Origin: Oscillospiraceae bacterium
Lineage (GTDB): Bacteria; Bacillota; Clostridia; Oscillospirales; Ruminococcaceae
Direction: 5' to 3'
Assembly: GCA_017465665.1 (NCBI GenBank)
Contig: JAFTVU010000070.1
Span: 1 to 42,404, forward strand
Length of the DNA: 42,404 nucleotides
The position numbers and the translations under genes were made by a program. Shown one piece after another: positions 15,659 through 24,568 of this stretch (the first letter of the stretch is position 1; every line of letters starts with the position of its first letter). Below the pieces are notes generated by a model. It saw nothing but the letters and a program-made list of their open reading frames with translations. It made no database searches and had not been told where the DNA came from.

Positions 15659-17023
15659 ATGGCAAAAACTTACGACCTCACCGAGGGCAAGGTATCAAAA
15701 CTGATACTCACCTTTTATTTCCCGATGCTGTTTGCAAACCTGCTGCAGCAGGTGTATAACCTTGCCGATACCGCGATAGTCGGAAAAGGTCTGGGTGATA
15801 ATGCACTTGCCGCTGTGGGCAACATGGGATCGCTGACATTTCTTATCATAGGCTTTTCCGTGGGACTTACCAACGGATTCTCTGTGTCAATCGCACAAAG
15901 CTACGGCGCAAAGGATTTTGACCGTCTCAGAAAGAGCATAGCATCCTCTATAACGCTTGCCGCTGTGATCACGCTGCTGCTTACGATAATCAGTATCATA
16001 TTTCTGAAAAGCGTTCTGATACTGCTGGATACCGATCCCGTCATCATCTCAGACAGCCTGCTTTATGGCTACATAATATTCGGCGGACTTATCACCACCA
16101 TCGCATATAACCTCTGCTCTGCAGTACTGAGAGCACTCGGCGACAGCAAAACACCACTGATAGCCATTATCGTTTCATCTGTTGTGAATGTCGGTCTCAA
16201 CTGCCTGACAGTATTTGTGATGAAAACGGGAGTTGAGGGGCCTGCCGCCGCAACTCTGATAGCACAGGCGGTATCAGCCGTGATATGCTTTGCAAAGCTG
16301 AGAAAGATAGAATTCCTCCGACTTTCTGCCTCCGATTTCAAGGCAGATATCGAAATGTACGGCAACCTCATGAAAAACGGCATTGCCATGGCGCTTATGA
16401 ACTCCATCACAGCAGTCGGAGCAATGGTGGTACAGTACTATGTAAACGGCCTTGGACTTGCCTACACCACCGCATACTCCGCCTGCATGAAATACCTTAA
16501 TCTTTTCATGGATCCTGCCTGCACCGCAGGATTTACGATGTCCTCCTTTGCTAGCCAGAACTTCGGTGCAAAGAAGTATTCACGCATAATGGAGGGACTC
16601 AAGGTCTGCCTGTCCATTGCTCTTGTAACGTATCTCCTGTTCGGCTCGGTAATGGTGTTTGCACCACGCACCATCGCAGGCTTTATGCTCAACGGCGCTG
16701 ACACTATCGAGATCGCCGCACAGTACCTCCCTGTATGCGGTGTGATGATATTCGCCGTAGACTTCCTGTTCGTGTTCAGAAGCGGTGTTCAGGGCATGGG
16801 TTATCCGTTCATACCAATGTGCTCAGGAATAGCAGAAATGGTCATGCGAGTTGGCGTTATCATCCTTTTCATCGGTCAGTTCGGATTTCTTGCCACAGCC
16901 TACGCAAGCATTTCTGCGTGGATAGCGGCTCTGCTGCTCAACGGAATAGCATTCTTTGTGATACTCGGCAAAAAGATGAAAGAGGAAAAATACGCAGATA
17001 CAGCAAATTCATGGCTTCCATAA
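15659..17023 (+). CDS. MATE family efflux transporter
   Basis: This 454-aa membrane protein has about 12 hydrophobic segments. It begins MAKTYDLTEGKVSKLILTFY and continues FANLLQQVYNLADTAIVGK, the characteristic start of DinF/NorM-like MATE exporters in Clostridia; VLRALGDSKTPL (about 157-168) and FRSGVQGMGYPFIPM (about 370-384) are the paired motifs of the two six-helix halves. MATE proteins export cationic drugs or metabolites using Na+ or H+ gradients. AAGGAG precedes ATG 15659. Probably monocistronic; the 5' leader may be structured. Confidence 0.92.
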   Translation: MAKTYDLTEGKVSKLILTFYFPMLFANLLQQVYNLADTAIVGKGLGDNALAAVGNMGSLTFLIIGFSVGLTNGFSVSIAQSYGAKDFDRLRKSIASSITLAAVITLLLTIISIIFLKSVLILLDTDPVIISDSLLYGYIIFGGLITTIAYNLCSAVLRALGDSKTPLIAIIVSSVVNVGLNCLTVFVMKTGVEGPAAATLIAQAVSAVICFAKLRKIEFLRLSASDFKADIEMYGNLMKNGIAMALMNSITAVGAMVVQYYVNGLGLAYTTAYSACMKYLNLFMDPACTAGFTMSSFASQNFGAKKYSRIMEGLKVCLSIALVTYLLFGSVMVFAPRTIAGFMLNGADTIEIAAQYLPVCGVMIFAVDFLFVFRSGVQGMGYPFIPMCSGIAEMVMRVGVIILFIGQFGFLATAYASISAWIAALLLNGIAFFVILGKKMKEEKYADTANSWLP

Positions 17024-17028
17024 ACAAG

Positions 17029-17057
17029 ACCGCCGTACCCAAAAAAGGTGCGGCGGT
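17029..17057 (+). terminator. Probable terminator of the MATE gene
   Basis: Stem ACCGCCG-T-ACC (17029-17039) / GGT-G-CGGCGGT (17047-17057) with one mismatch and an A-rich loop; the following T-tract is weak (TTATTGATTT). Confidence 0.55.
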
Positions 17058-17059
17058 TA

Positions 17060-17088
17060 TTGATTTACAGAACAAATTATGGTATTAT
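17060..17088 (+). promoter_or_regulatory. Promoter of the acyltransferase-CapA gene
   Basis: TTGATT (17060-17065), 17-nt spacer, TATTAT (17083-17088) with TG one base upstream of the -10. Confidence 0.58.
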
Positions 17089-17127
17089 ATACATATATAC
17101 GACAGATTCCCCACAAGGAGGTCTATT

Positions 17128-19386
17128 ATGGGTAACACAAACAGCAGAAGCTGTTATTGGGATAACATAAAAGGAATCATGATGATACTTACGGTATTCG
17201 CGCATATCATCCTGCCGTTTCAGCATATCGACATTTTTGATAACATTTTCGATTACATATACATGTTCCACATGCCCGTATTCGTGTTTATATCGGGATT
17301 CTTCGGAAAGAGCGAGCGCTCGCGCGGCTTCAGTTCGATACTCAAGCTTGCTGTACTGTACTTCATCTTCAACAGCGTCATCGGCTTTCTGTGGGGCTTT
17401 GAGCTGCGGCTTCAGCCATTATATTCCTACTGGTATCTTCTCGCGCTGATATTCTGGAGACTTACTGCGCACCATATCGCAAAGCTGCCGCACATTACAC
17501 TGCTGCTTTTCGGAATATCCTTTTTTGCAGGCTTTTATCTCAACATAGACAACACCTTTGCGATTGCAAGGATAATCAGCTTCTATCCTTTCTACATGAT
17601 GGGATATCTGCTTTCAAAGGATGACAGCGAATCGCTCGTCGGATCGAAATATTCAAGCAGAGCGCTTAAGGGTATATTGCTTGCAGTGCTATGTGCTCTG
17701 GTGATGTTCCTTGGGGATATGGTATTCTCATACACAGATAATTCCCTGCAGATGTTCTCCTACGGTTACCCTGTGGAGGCATACGGAAGAATAGTGCTCT
17801 TCATCATAGCCGCAATTGCGGTGGCTGTGTTCAGAAACATCACTCCCGACAAAAAACTGCCGCTTATCACCGCCTGGGGACGTAATTCCCTGCCGATATT
17901 CATACTTCACCGCCCGTTCACTCTGCTGATAAGTGACCACCTCCCCGGAAACAACACAGTAATCATAATGCTCGCAGCTTTCATCGGAACTATACTGATA
18001 TGCCTGCTTACAGGTAACGATATCGCTGGAAAGCTGATGAACGCCATGTGTGACGGAGCAGCAGAGCTATTTTCGGGAAAGGGCAAAAAGGTTACCGCTG
18101 TTCGGATCATGGTGATCATTGTTGCTCTGGCTTATGCTGTAACCGCAATAACAGGGCTGTATTCGGATGTCCTCTCTCAGCCCGGATCAGATACTACCGC
18201 TGATAACGATAATTCATCTGCAGAAAACACAGATGTTCTGTTTAATGTTATGAGCGAAGAAAAGCAGTATGAATTTGACAATGCATTCAGACTCACCTTT
18301 GCAGGCGATCTGATACTGCTTGAAGATCAGGTAAAACGTGCCCGTACGGAAGACGGATACGATTTCGCTCCTGTTTTTGAATATGCAGAGCCGTACATCT
18401 CCTCTGCGGACCTCGCGATAGGTGTATTTGAAGGCCCAATGGCAGGAGCCGAAGCAGGATATACAGGCAGCAACTACGGCGACGGAAAAGAGCTGTATCT
18501 CAACTTCCCCGATGAATTTGCAGCAGCGGTAAAGGATGCGGGCTTTGACCTCGTCACCACCGCTAACAATCACGTTCTGGACAAGGGCGTTGACGGCGCG
18601 ATGAGAACACTGGATATTCTGGACAGCATCGGTCTTGAGCATACGGGCTCATACCGCAACGAGGAAGAAAAGCAGAATTCCCGTGTGAAGCTCATAGAAG
18701 CAGACGGAATAAAGCTGGCTGTACTCTCATATACCTACGGCAGCAATTACTATAACACCGCCGATCTTGCAGAGGGCGGTCTTTCGTACATAACCTCGGT
18801 TATTTCGGGAACGGAGGGTGAGCTCTTTGAAAAGCTTCGTACACAGGTAGAACAAGACTTCGCACTGGCAAAGAGTCTTGAGCCTGACCTTATCGTAGTG
18901 CTTCCTCATATCGGTACGCAGTTCATGAACAGCCCCGACGCAGAGCAGGAAGCATGGTTTGAGATATTCAAGGAAAACGGCGCAGACATCATACTTGGTG
19001 ATCATTCACACAGCGTTCAGCCTGCTGTTATTGAGGAGCATGACGGCAGGAACGTTTTCACTGCCTATTGCCCCGGTAACTTCGCAAATATCTACCGCGA
19101 AAACCAGGGAGATACAAGCATGCTTGTGGATGTGTATATCGACCGCTCCACAAAGGAAGTCATTGGCGGCAGCATCGTCCCTCTTTATACACAAGCGCCT
19201 GCGGATGGAAACTTCCGCGCACTTCCCATATATGAGATACAGAATAACACTGAGCTCAGAAAGCAGCTCAGTACGGATGATATCGCCCGCGCCTCAAACG
19301 CGCACAGTATCGTGACCGCTGTGGTATTCGGCTACGGAATGGATATCTCGGCAGTAACCGAGCGTTATTATTTTGATGAAAGCTGA
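17128..19386 (+). CDS. Acyltransferase-3 / CapA-like two-domain envelope protein
   Basis: The start is ATG 17128, chosen for its AAGGAGG site; upstream in-frame codons overlap the MATE gene and are a shadow. The product is 752 aa. Residues 1-about 355 form a multi-pass acyltransferase-3 domain (DNIKGIMMILTVFAHIILPF, HMPVFVFISGFFGKS, WGRNSLPIFILHRP), the fold that moves acetyl groups across the membrane in OatA-like enzymes. After another helix and an acidic linker comes a CapA/PgsA-type metallophosphoesterase-like domain: LTFAGDL (D394), TANNHVLDKG (N481, H482), LPHIGTQ and GDHSHS (D625, H626, H628). The SGNH hydrolase frame follows in the same reading frame, two codons after this TGA. The fusion suggests modification of an anionic wall or capsule polymer; the substrate is unknown. 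Confidence 0.85.
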   Translation: MGNTNSRSCYWDNIKGIMMILTVFAHIILPFQHIDIFDNIFDYIYMFHMPVFVFISGFFGKSERSRGFSSILKLAVLYFIFNSVIGFLWGFELRLQPLYSYWYLLALIFWRLTAHHIAKLPHITLLLFGISFFAGFYLNIDNTFAIARIISFYPFYMMGYLLSKDDSESLVGSKYSSRALKGILLAVLCALVMFLGDMVFSYTDNSLQMFSYGYPVEAYGRIVLFIIAAIAVAVFRNITPDKKLPLITAWGRNSLPIFILHRPFTLLISDHLPGNNTVIIMLAAFIGTILICLLTGNDIAGKLMNAMCDGAAELFSGKGKKVTAVRIMVIIVALAYAVTAITGLYSDVLSQPGSDTTADNDNSSAENTDVLFNVMSEEKQYEFDNAFRLTFAGDLILLEDQVKRARTEDGYDFAPVFEYAEPYISSADLAIGVFEGPMAGAEAGYTGSNYGDGKELYLNFPDEFAAAVKDAGFDLVTTANNHVLDKGVDGAMRTLDILDSIGLEHTGSYRNEEEKQNSRVKLIEADGIKLAVLSYTYGSNYYNTADLAEGGLSYITSVISGTEGELFEKLRTQVEQDFALAKSLEPDLIVVLPHIGTQFMNSPDAEQEAWFEIFKENGADIILGDHSHSVQPAVIEEHDGRNVFTAYCPGNFANIYRENQGDTSMLVDVYIDRSTKEVIGGSIVPLYTQAPADGNFRALPIYEIQNNTELRKQLSTDDIARASNAHSIVTAVVFGYGMDISAVTERYYFDES

Positions 19387-19389
19387 TTT

Positions 19390-20040
19390 TTGCGTGTTCC
19401 GAACGATGAGCTTGTGATATCCGATGATATGGCCAACGGAAAATTATATACTGCAATTACTGCGGCTGAATCCGTGTGCTTCCTCGGTGATAGCCTCACA
19501 GAGGGCACCAAAAACGGCGGCTGCCCGTGGTACGAGCCGATAGCCTCGCATTTCAGCGATAAGGAGATATACGATTTCTCAAAGGGCGGATGCACTATTT
19601 CTTATCTTATCGACAATGCGGATAGCATTCCTGCCGCACAGCTTTATGTTATCGCAATAGGAACGAATGATGTTCGTTACCGCAATGAGACCACCTGTGC
19701 CATGAGCGCACAGGATTTCGTTCAGCGTGCCGATGAGCTTAAAAACAGGCTCAGCGCCGTATCTCCGAATGCGGAATTCATTTTCATAGCGCCTTGGTAC
19801 AGTGTGGACGGAGACCCATACACACCGCTGAGCTTCTCTCAGAAAACAGCACTGAACGAAGAGTTTTCCTCTGCGCTTGAAGCGTATTGCAGCAGTAATG
19901 AGATCGGCTTTATCAACGCAAATCCGTATCTCAGCAAGGTGCTTTCAACAGAGATGCACAGCAGATATCTTCTCGACCACATCCATCCCAATTGCGGCGA
20001 TGGTGTTATATTGTACAGCGAAGCAGTACTTTTGGCATAA
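19390..20040 (+). CDS. SGNH hydrolase domain, in frame after a single TGA; possibly split from upstream gene
   Basis: About 216 codons from TTG 19390 (or 203 aa from ATG 19429). Complete SGNH motifs: CFLGDSLTEG (nucleophile Ser), YDFSKGG, IAIGTNDVR and LLDHIHPN (Asp/His pair). It is in the same frame as the acyltransferase-CapA gene, whose TGA at 19384-19386 is followed by TTT and then this TTG. There is no ribosome binding site before the TTG and only weak purine runs before the ATG, and no signal peptide, although its partner domains act outside the membrane. OatA-type enzymes join acyltransferase-3 to an extracytoplasmic SGNH domain. The simplest reading is one ancestral three-domain protein cut by a nonsense change or sequencing error; independent re-initiation remains possible. 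Confidence 0.7.
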   Translation: MRVPNDELVISDDMANGKLYTAITAAESVCFLGDSLTEGTKNGGCPWYEPIASHFSDKEIYDFSKGGCTISYLIDNADSIPAAQLYVIAIGTNDVRYRNETTCAMSAQDFVQRADELKNRLSAVSPNAEFIFIAPWYSVDGDPYTPLSFSQKTALNEEFSSALEAYCSSNEIGFINANPYLSKVLSTEMHSRYLLDHIHPNCGDGVILYSEAVLLA

Positions 20041-20050
20041 GCAACACAAA

Positions 20051-20079
20051 AGGGCAGTCACTATCGACTGCCCTAATTT
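20051..20079. terminator. Bidirectional terminator
   Basis: Stem AGGGCAGTC (20051-20059) / GACTGCCCT (20066-20074), 6-nt loop, then AATTTTT; the minus strand reads the stem followed by TTTTGTG. It separates the SGNH gene from the convergent ECF-partner gene. Confidence 0.9.
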
Positions 20080-21312
20080 TTATGCCAGCTCGTAAACCAC
20101 ACCGTTTACGGATATAGCTGTTACCGTGCTGATATCCACTGCGATGCGCTCATCCTTGCCATCAACGTATTTAAAGAAAAATTTCTGTGTATTTCCTGCG
20201 CCTGTTCCCAGCTCAAATTCTGCTCTGATCTCCTTGCCGCTGTCTGTCAGCAGTAGGATATCGTACTGATCAAATTCGCTGCAGATCTTGTCCTCGTTGT
20301 ACAGCGCTTCATAAGCAGGATCGCGGTCGTACTCGATAAAGCCACCTGTGCCAGATACCTCGATATTCTTCACGGTACACTCTATCTCGGAAGCGTCCAG
20401 CATATCGCTCTCGTCCCATACAGTAACAGGCTCCATGTAGGTCTGTGAAACGTCTGCGACAGTGAGCGTCTGCAAAGCGCTCTCGCTGGGAGTATAAACG
20501 AACTCCACGCCCCAGTCAAGCTCGAAATAGCTGATACTGCTCAGATCGATATCAGTGCGCTTGTTGCCGTCATCTCCGTAAAGCGCGGTGTCACACGCAA
20601 GTGTGCTGACATCCTGAACGTTATATATCATCTGACCATCTGCATCCACAAAGTGCTCCCACACGTTATTTTCCTCTCTGAAAAGGATAAGCTCCCTTTC
20701 ATCAAAGAGATCACTGCCCATAATACGCACCGTGCATTCGTCCACGGGAATAGAATATGTCACAGAAAGCATTACGGTAAGATCGCCCTCGTCGTTGACT
20801 ACAACGGAGTAATCATCCAGACCACCGCCAAAGCTCTGCGTATGATCCGTTATCAAATTCAAATCCATAGCCGTTACAAGCTCTTTACCGCTGCCGTTTC
20901 GCAGCATGAAGTTCTTTACAGGCTGTCCGTCTGCTCTTTCAATATCGAAAGAAACACAGATGTTGCTTGCTGTGCCTGTCACACCATTTGGAACAATAAC
21001 GTAATCAGAATCGGATACCTCATATCTGAAATCTGTTATCTCTGAAACGAGATTTCCGCCAACAGTATCGTCCTCAGCGCTGATAAGTCCTCCGAATATC
21101 TTATTGAAGTCTATAAGTCCTGTTGTTGCAGCTGCGGTAACTCCCACCGAGAGAGCCGCAACTGCCGCCGCAGCCACCATCACAGGTCTTGCATTGTATT
21201 TTTTCTTGTTGTTCTCCATATTTTCCGCCTTTCTGAGCACTTTTTCAAGAAACTCTCCGTCACTCGCCGCAGGAGCGACCCTGTCAAAAAAAGCGTTGTA
21301 CCTCTGCTTCAT
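20080..21312 (-). CDS. Membrane-anchored partner (putative anti-sigma) of ECF sigma factor 1
   Basis: This 410-aa single-pass protein has a short cytosolic N-terminus (MKQRYNAFFDRVAP... LEKVLRKAENMENNKKK), one membrane helix at about 46-66 and a large extracytoplasmic beta-rich region of about 340 residues, without a recognised enzyme motif. The sequence just after the helix (TTGLIDFNKIFGG) resembles ESGLINIAGILG in the 26974-28095 protein, so the two are probably paralogues. ATG 21312 overlaps the sigma gene's stop by 4 nt. Gene order and topology support an anti-sigma or regulatory partner (DUF4179-like); a zinc-binding anti-sigma HxxxCxxC motif is not seen. Confidence 0.68.
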   Translation of the reverse strand: MKQRYNAFFDRVAPAASDGEFLEKVLRKAENMENNKKKYNARPVMVAAAAVAALSVGVTAAATTGLIDFNKIFGGLISAEDDTVGGNLVSEITDFRYEVSDSDYVIVPNGVTGTASNICVSFDIERADGQPVKNFMLRNGSGKELVTAMDLNLITDHTQSFGGGLDDYSVVVNDEGDLTVMLSVTYSIPVDECTVRIMGSDLFDERELILFREENNVWEHFVDADGQMIYNVQDVSTLACDTALYGDDGNKRTDIDLSSISYFELDWGVEFVYTPSESALQTLTVADVSQTYMEPVTVWDESDMLDASEIECTVKNIEVSGTGGFIEYDRDPAYEALYNEDKICSEFDQYDILLLTDSGKEIRAEFELGTGAGNTQKFFFKYVDGKDERIAVDISTVTAISVNGVVYELA

Positions 21313-21779
21313 ATCTGATCCTCCTTAAGCAGCATTTCCCTGAGCCGTTCGCGGCCGCGGCAAAGCCTCGTCCTGACCGCAGCAGATGTAAGCCCGCAGA
21401 GCTTTGCTATCTCCTTTACGGAATATCCCTCGTAATAGAACAGGTATATCACGCCTGAATATTCGGGCTTCAACTGCTTTATGCAGTCATACAGACCTGT
21501 ATCTGTGATATCCTCGCTCGGAATATCCATTGTCAGCTCCGCATCTCCCCTGCGCCGACTCTTTTTCAGCAGGTTTTTTGAAAGGTTTATCGCAACACGG
21601 ATGAGCCATGCCTTGACATTCTCATCCGCCGCAAAGCTGTCATCGCAGGTATACAGCTTCACGAAAGCATCCTGCGAGATATCCTCGGCGTCCTCGTAAT
21701 TCTTCACATAATTGAGAGCCACCCTGAATACCGTCAGGCGGTACAGCGAGATATATCGCTCAAGCTCCTGTGTGCTCAC
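21309..21779 (-). CDS. ECF RNA polymerase sigma factor 1
   Basis: 156 aa from GTG 21779, which follows GGGAGGTGA at proper spacing; an in-frame codon at 21833 has no such site. Region 2: YRLTVFRVALNYVKNYEDAE and DISQDAFVKLY (about 11-41). Region 4: YYEGYSVKEIAKLCGLTSAA and RTRLCRGRERLREML. Region 3 is missing, as in ECF (SigW/SigV-like) factors. It is followed at once by its membrane partner. Upstream, GTAACA-N16-TGTCTT matches the signature before the other two ECF operons, which suggests autoregulation. Confidence 0.92.
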   Translation of the reverse strand: MSTQELERYISLYRLTVFRVALNYVKNYEDAEDISQDAFVKLYTCDDSFAADENVKAWLIRVAINLSKNLLKKSRRRGDAELTMDIPSEDITDTGLYDCIKQLKPEYSGVIYLFYYEGYSVKEIAKLCGLTSAAVRTRLCRGRERLREMLLKEDQI

Positions 21780-21819
21780 CCTGTCACCTCCCTTTCCTTT
21801 TCTGAAGCACTTCACTATT

Positions 21820-21847
21820 AAGACAATCCACAATGGCGGAATGTTAC
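21820..21847 (-). promoter_or_regulatory. Putative ECF-type autoregulatory promoter 1
   Basis: On the minus strand GTAACA (21847-21842), exactly 16 nt, TGTCTT (21825-21820), 41 bp before the sigma start. It matches the other two sites at GnAAC/TGT and in spacing, with two differences in the -35 region. Confidence 0.55.
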
Positions 21848-21936
21848 CGTGATGATATCACATTTTCAGAAAAAACGCAACTTTCAGCCTTAAAAACGTT
21901 TTTATCCGAAAATCGACAAAATTTCCTGACAATTTC

Positions 21937-21965
21937 TTGACATATCCTCTTTAATAGTATATAAT
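21937..21965 (+). promoter_or_regulatory. Perfect consensus promoter of the aconitase operon
   Basis: TTGACA (21937-21942), 17-nt spacer, TATAAT (21960-21965): exact consensus, 38 bp upstream of ATG 22004; AAAGGAG serves as ribosome binding site. It predicts strong expression. Confidence 0.92.
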
Positions 21966-22003
21966 AAAAAAGTATCAATTTTTCTATAAAGGAGCAAAAG
22001 ATA

Positions 22004-23932
22004 ATGGGACTTACTTTAACCGAAAAGATCATCAAGGCTCACATCGTTGACGGCGAGATGATAAAGGGTCAGGAGATCGGTCTGAAGATCGACCAGACCC
22101 TCACACAGGACGCTACAGGTACAATGGCATACCTCCAGTTCGAGGCTATGGGCGTTGACCGCGTAAAGACAGAGCGTTCTGTTGCGTATATCGACCACAA
22201 CACTCTCCAGAGCGGCTTCGAGAATGCGGATGACCACCGTTTCATCGGCTCTATCGCAAAGAAGCACGGCATCTGGTTCTCCAGACCCGGTAACGGCATC
22301 TGCCATCAGGTACATCTGGAGCGCTTCGGCAAGCCCGGCAAGACACTCATCGGCTCTGACAGCCATACTCCCACAGGCGGCGGTATCGGTATGCTGGCTA
22401 TGGGCGCAGGCGGTCTGGACGTTGCAGTTGCAATGGGCGGCGGCGCTTACTACATAACAATGCCCAAGGTAGTAAAGATCAACCTCACAGGCAAGCTGAA
22501 TGACTGGGTCTCCGCTAAGGACGTTATCCTTGAAGTTCTGCGTATCCTCTCCGTTAAGGGCGGCGTAGGCAAGGTAATGGAGTACTGCGGCGACGGCGTT
22601 GCAAGCCTCTCCGTTCCCGAGCGTGCTACTATCACAAACATGGGTGCAGAGCTGGGTGCTACAACATCCATCTTCCCCTCTGACGAAACTACACTCCGCT
22701 TCCTGAAGGCTCAGGGTCGTGAGGAGGACTATGTTCCCCTTTCCGCCGACCCCGACGCTGTATATGACGAGGAAGTAAATATCGATCTTTCCAAGCTCGT
22801 TCCTCTGGCAGCTTGTCCTCACTCTCCCGATAATATCAAGACTATCGAGGAGATAGGCGCTATCAAGGTCGATCAGGTATGTATCGGCTCCTGCACAAAC
22901 TCCTCTCTTCAGGATCTTCTGAAAGTAGCTCACATCCTGAAGGGCAAGACAGTTCACCCTGACGTTTCTCTTGCTATCGCTCCCGGCTCCAAGCAGGTGT
23001 TCAACATGATGGCTGAGTGCGGCGCTCTGAGCGATCTTATCGACGCAGGCGCACGTATCCTCGAGAGCGCATGCGGTCCCTGCATCGGCATGGGTCAGTC
23101 TCCCAACTCCAAGGGTATCTCCCTGAGAACATTCAACCGTAACTTTGAAGGCAGAAGCGGTACAAAGGACGGTCAGATCTACCTTGTATCTCCTGAGACT
23201 GCAGCTATCTCCGCTATCACAGGCGTGTTCACAGATCCCAGAACCATCGGCGCTATGCCTCCCTACATCATGCCCGAGAAGTTCCTCATCAACGATAACA
23301 TGGTTACTGCTCCCGCATCCGTTGAGGAAGCTCCCTCCGTTGAGATACTCCGCGGTCCGAACATCAAGCCTTTCCCCGTAAACAGCCCTCTCGCAGAGTC
23401 CATCGAGTGCGATGTTACTCTTAAGGTTGGCGACAACATCACAACAGACCACATCATGCCCGCAGGCGCAAAGATACTTCCCCTGCGCTCCAACATTCCT
23501 GCTATCTCCGAGTACTGCTTCACAGTATGCGACGAGACTTTCCCCAAGAGAGCAAAGGAAGCAGGCAAGGGCATCATCGTTGGCGGTGTGAACTACGGTC
23601 AGGGCTCTTCCAGAGAGCACGCAGCGCTTGCTCCTCTTTACCTCGGTGTAAAGGCTATCATCTGCAAGAGCTTTGCTCGTATCCACAGACAGAACCTCAT
23701 CAACAACGGTATACTGCCTCTCGAATTCGTAAATGAGGCTGATTACGAGAAGATCGCTCAGGGCGATTCCCTCGCTATCGCTGATATCCGCAAGATCGTT
23801 GAAACCGATGGCAAGATCATCGTAGAGAACAAGACCAAGGGCGAGAGCTACGAGGTCAAGTGTGAGCTTTCCGAGCGCGGCAAGGGTATGATCCTTGCAG
23901 GCGGTCTGCTCAATATGACCAAGAACGGTTAA
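22004..23932 (+). CDS. acn: Aconitate hydratase
   Basis: This 642-aa [4Fe-4S] enzyme isomerises citrate to isocitrate. The cluster ligands are C297 (IGSCTNSS), C357 and C360 (SACGPCIGMG). Other family motifs: LIGSDSHTPTGGGIGML near 115, RTFNRNFEGRSG near 377, NITTDHIMPAG, and the swivel-domain NYGQGSSREHAALAPLYLGV near 530. The length (about 640 aa) matches the mitochondrial-like aconitase of anaerobic Firmicutes, not the ~900-aa AcnA/IRP form. It heads acn, unknown, icd, rex under a consensus promoter. With icd it makes 2-oxoglutarate for glutamate synthesis in an incomplete TCA pathway; citrate synthase is not in the window. Confidence 0.95.
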   Translation: MGLTLTEKIIKAHIVDGEMIKGQEIGLKIDQTLTQDATGTMAYLQFEAMGVDRVKTERSVAYIDHNTLQSGFENADDHRFIGSIAKKHGIWFSRPGNGICHQVHLERFGKPGKTLIGSDSHTPTGGGIGMLAMGAGGLDVAVAMGGGAYYITMPKVVKINLTGKLNDWVSAKDVILEVLRILSVKGGVGKVMEYCGDGVASLSVPERATITNMGAELGATTSIFPSDETTLRFLKAQGREEDYVPLSADPDAVYDEEVNIDLSKLVPLAACPHSPDNIKTIEEIGAIKVDQVCIGSCTNSSLQDLLKVAHILKGKTVHPDVSLAIAPGSKQVFNMMAECGALSDLIDAGARILESACGPCIGMGQSPNSKGISLRTFNRNFEGRSGTKDGQIYLVSPETAAISAITGVFTDPRTIGAMPPYIMPEKFLINDNMVTAPASVEEAPSVEILRGPNIKPFPVNSPLAESIECDVTLKVGDNITTDHIMPAGAKILPLRSNIPAISEYCFTVCDETFPKRAKEAGKGIIVGGVNYGQGSSREHAALAPLYLGVKAIICKSFARIHRQNLINNGILPLEFVNEADYEKIAQGDSLAIADIRKIVETDGKIIVENKTKGESYEVKCELSERGKGMILAGGLLNMTKNG

Positions 23933-23946
23933 AGAGGTAAAATATA

Positions 23947-24540
23947 ATGGGATTTTTTTCAAAGCTGTTCGGCAGCAAAGAAAAAAGCAAATTCACATTT
24001 ATAAAGGATATCGCCGCCATAATCTGCGGCGGCGATACCAACGTACTCAAAGCTATAGACGATATGCTCTCCAACCCTAAAAAATATTTTAAGCGTAATT
24101 CGGATCGCTATGATGACCGTGGCATAGACGCTGAAGAAATTCAGGATATCATGGCAGACGGCGACGCGGATGAACAGGCAGAATTATTCTGGCTGGGTAT
24201 GGTGGATGAGCTTATCGAGGGCGGCTATGTGGCAGAATTGGATTATAAATGCTCAAAGGATGAGCTTTTGAATGCTCTTTCAGAGCTGAACTATCCAACG
24301 CTGAAAAACACAGTTGGCAGTACTGATATGCTGAGCAGTGCCGCAGATGATATCAGCACTCTCTGCAATGAGATTTCAAAGCTGATGGCAGGCACAGCGA
24401 AGATAGGCTATATAGATATCGACAGCGACAGCTATCCACTGTTTATCCTCACTGCCGCTAAGGGCAAAAGCCCCGATGAGCTGCTCGATCAATTGACCAC
24501 CATCGCAGGCGATAATCTTTTTAATATCACTACCCCTTAA
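23947..24540 (+). CDS. Hypothetical protein between aconitase and isocitrate dehydrogenase
   Basis: This 197-aa soluble acidic protein starts MGFFSKLFGSKEKSKF, then FIKDIAAIICGGDTNVLKAI, DGDADEQAELFWLGMVDELIEGGYVAELDYKCSKDE, and a C-terminal YPLFILTAAKGKSPDELLDQL. The WLGMVDEL...AELDYK pattern is reminiscent of DUF6630, but this is a weak recollection. No enzyme motif or membrane segment is seen. AGAGGTAAAATATA precedes ATG 23947, 14 nt after acn; icd begins 28 nt later, so it belongs to the operon. Codon choice appears less biased than in acn and icd, which fits a lower-expressed or later-inserted gene (visual impression). Confidence 0.75.
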   Translation: MGFFSKLFGSKEKSKFTFIKDIAAIICGGDTNVLKAIDDMLSNPKKYFKRNSDRYDDRGIDAEEIQDIMADGDADEQAELFWLGMVDELIEGGYVAELDYKCSKDELLNALSELNYPTLKNTVGSTDMLSSAADDISTLCNEISKLMAGTAKIGYIDIDSDSYPLFILTAAKGKSPDELLDQLTTIAGDNLFNITTP

Positions 24541-24568
24541 ATAATATATGATCGAAAGGAATACTAAA

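Noticed and set aside
16735-17127. N-terminal extension of the acyltransferase-CapA frame by 131 codons
   Set aside because: It overlaps the end of the MATE gene in another frame; ATG 17128 has a good AAGGAGG and the acyltransferase domain starts there.
19384-19386. TGA between CapA and SGNH domains as selenocysteine
   Set aside because: No Cys or Sec active-site motif is expected there, no SECIS-like hairpin follows, and it lies in a linker.
22016-23962. A 648-codon open frame on the minus strand opposite aconitase
   Set aside because: It is the antisense shadow of acn, whose motifs and cluster cysteines are complete; the antisense product is Cys/Val-rich without domains and lacks a ribosome binding site.
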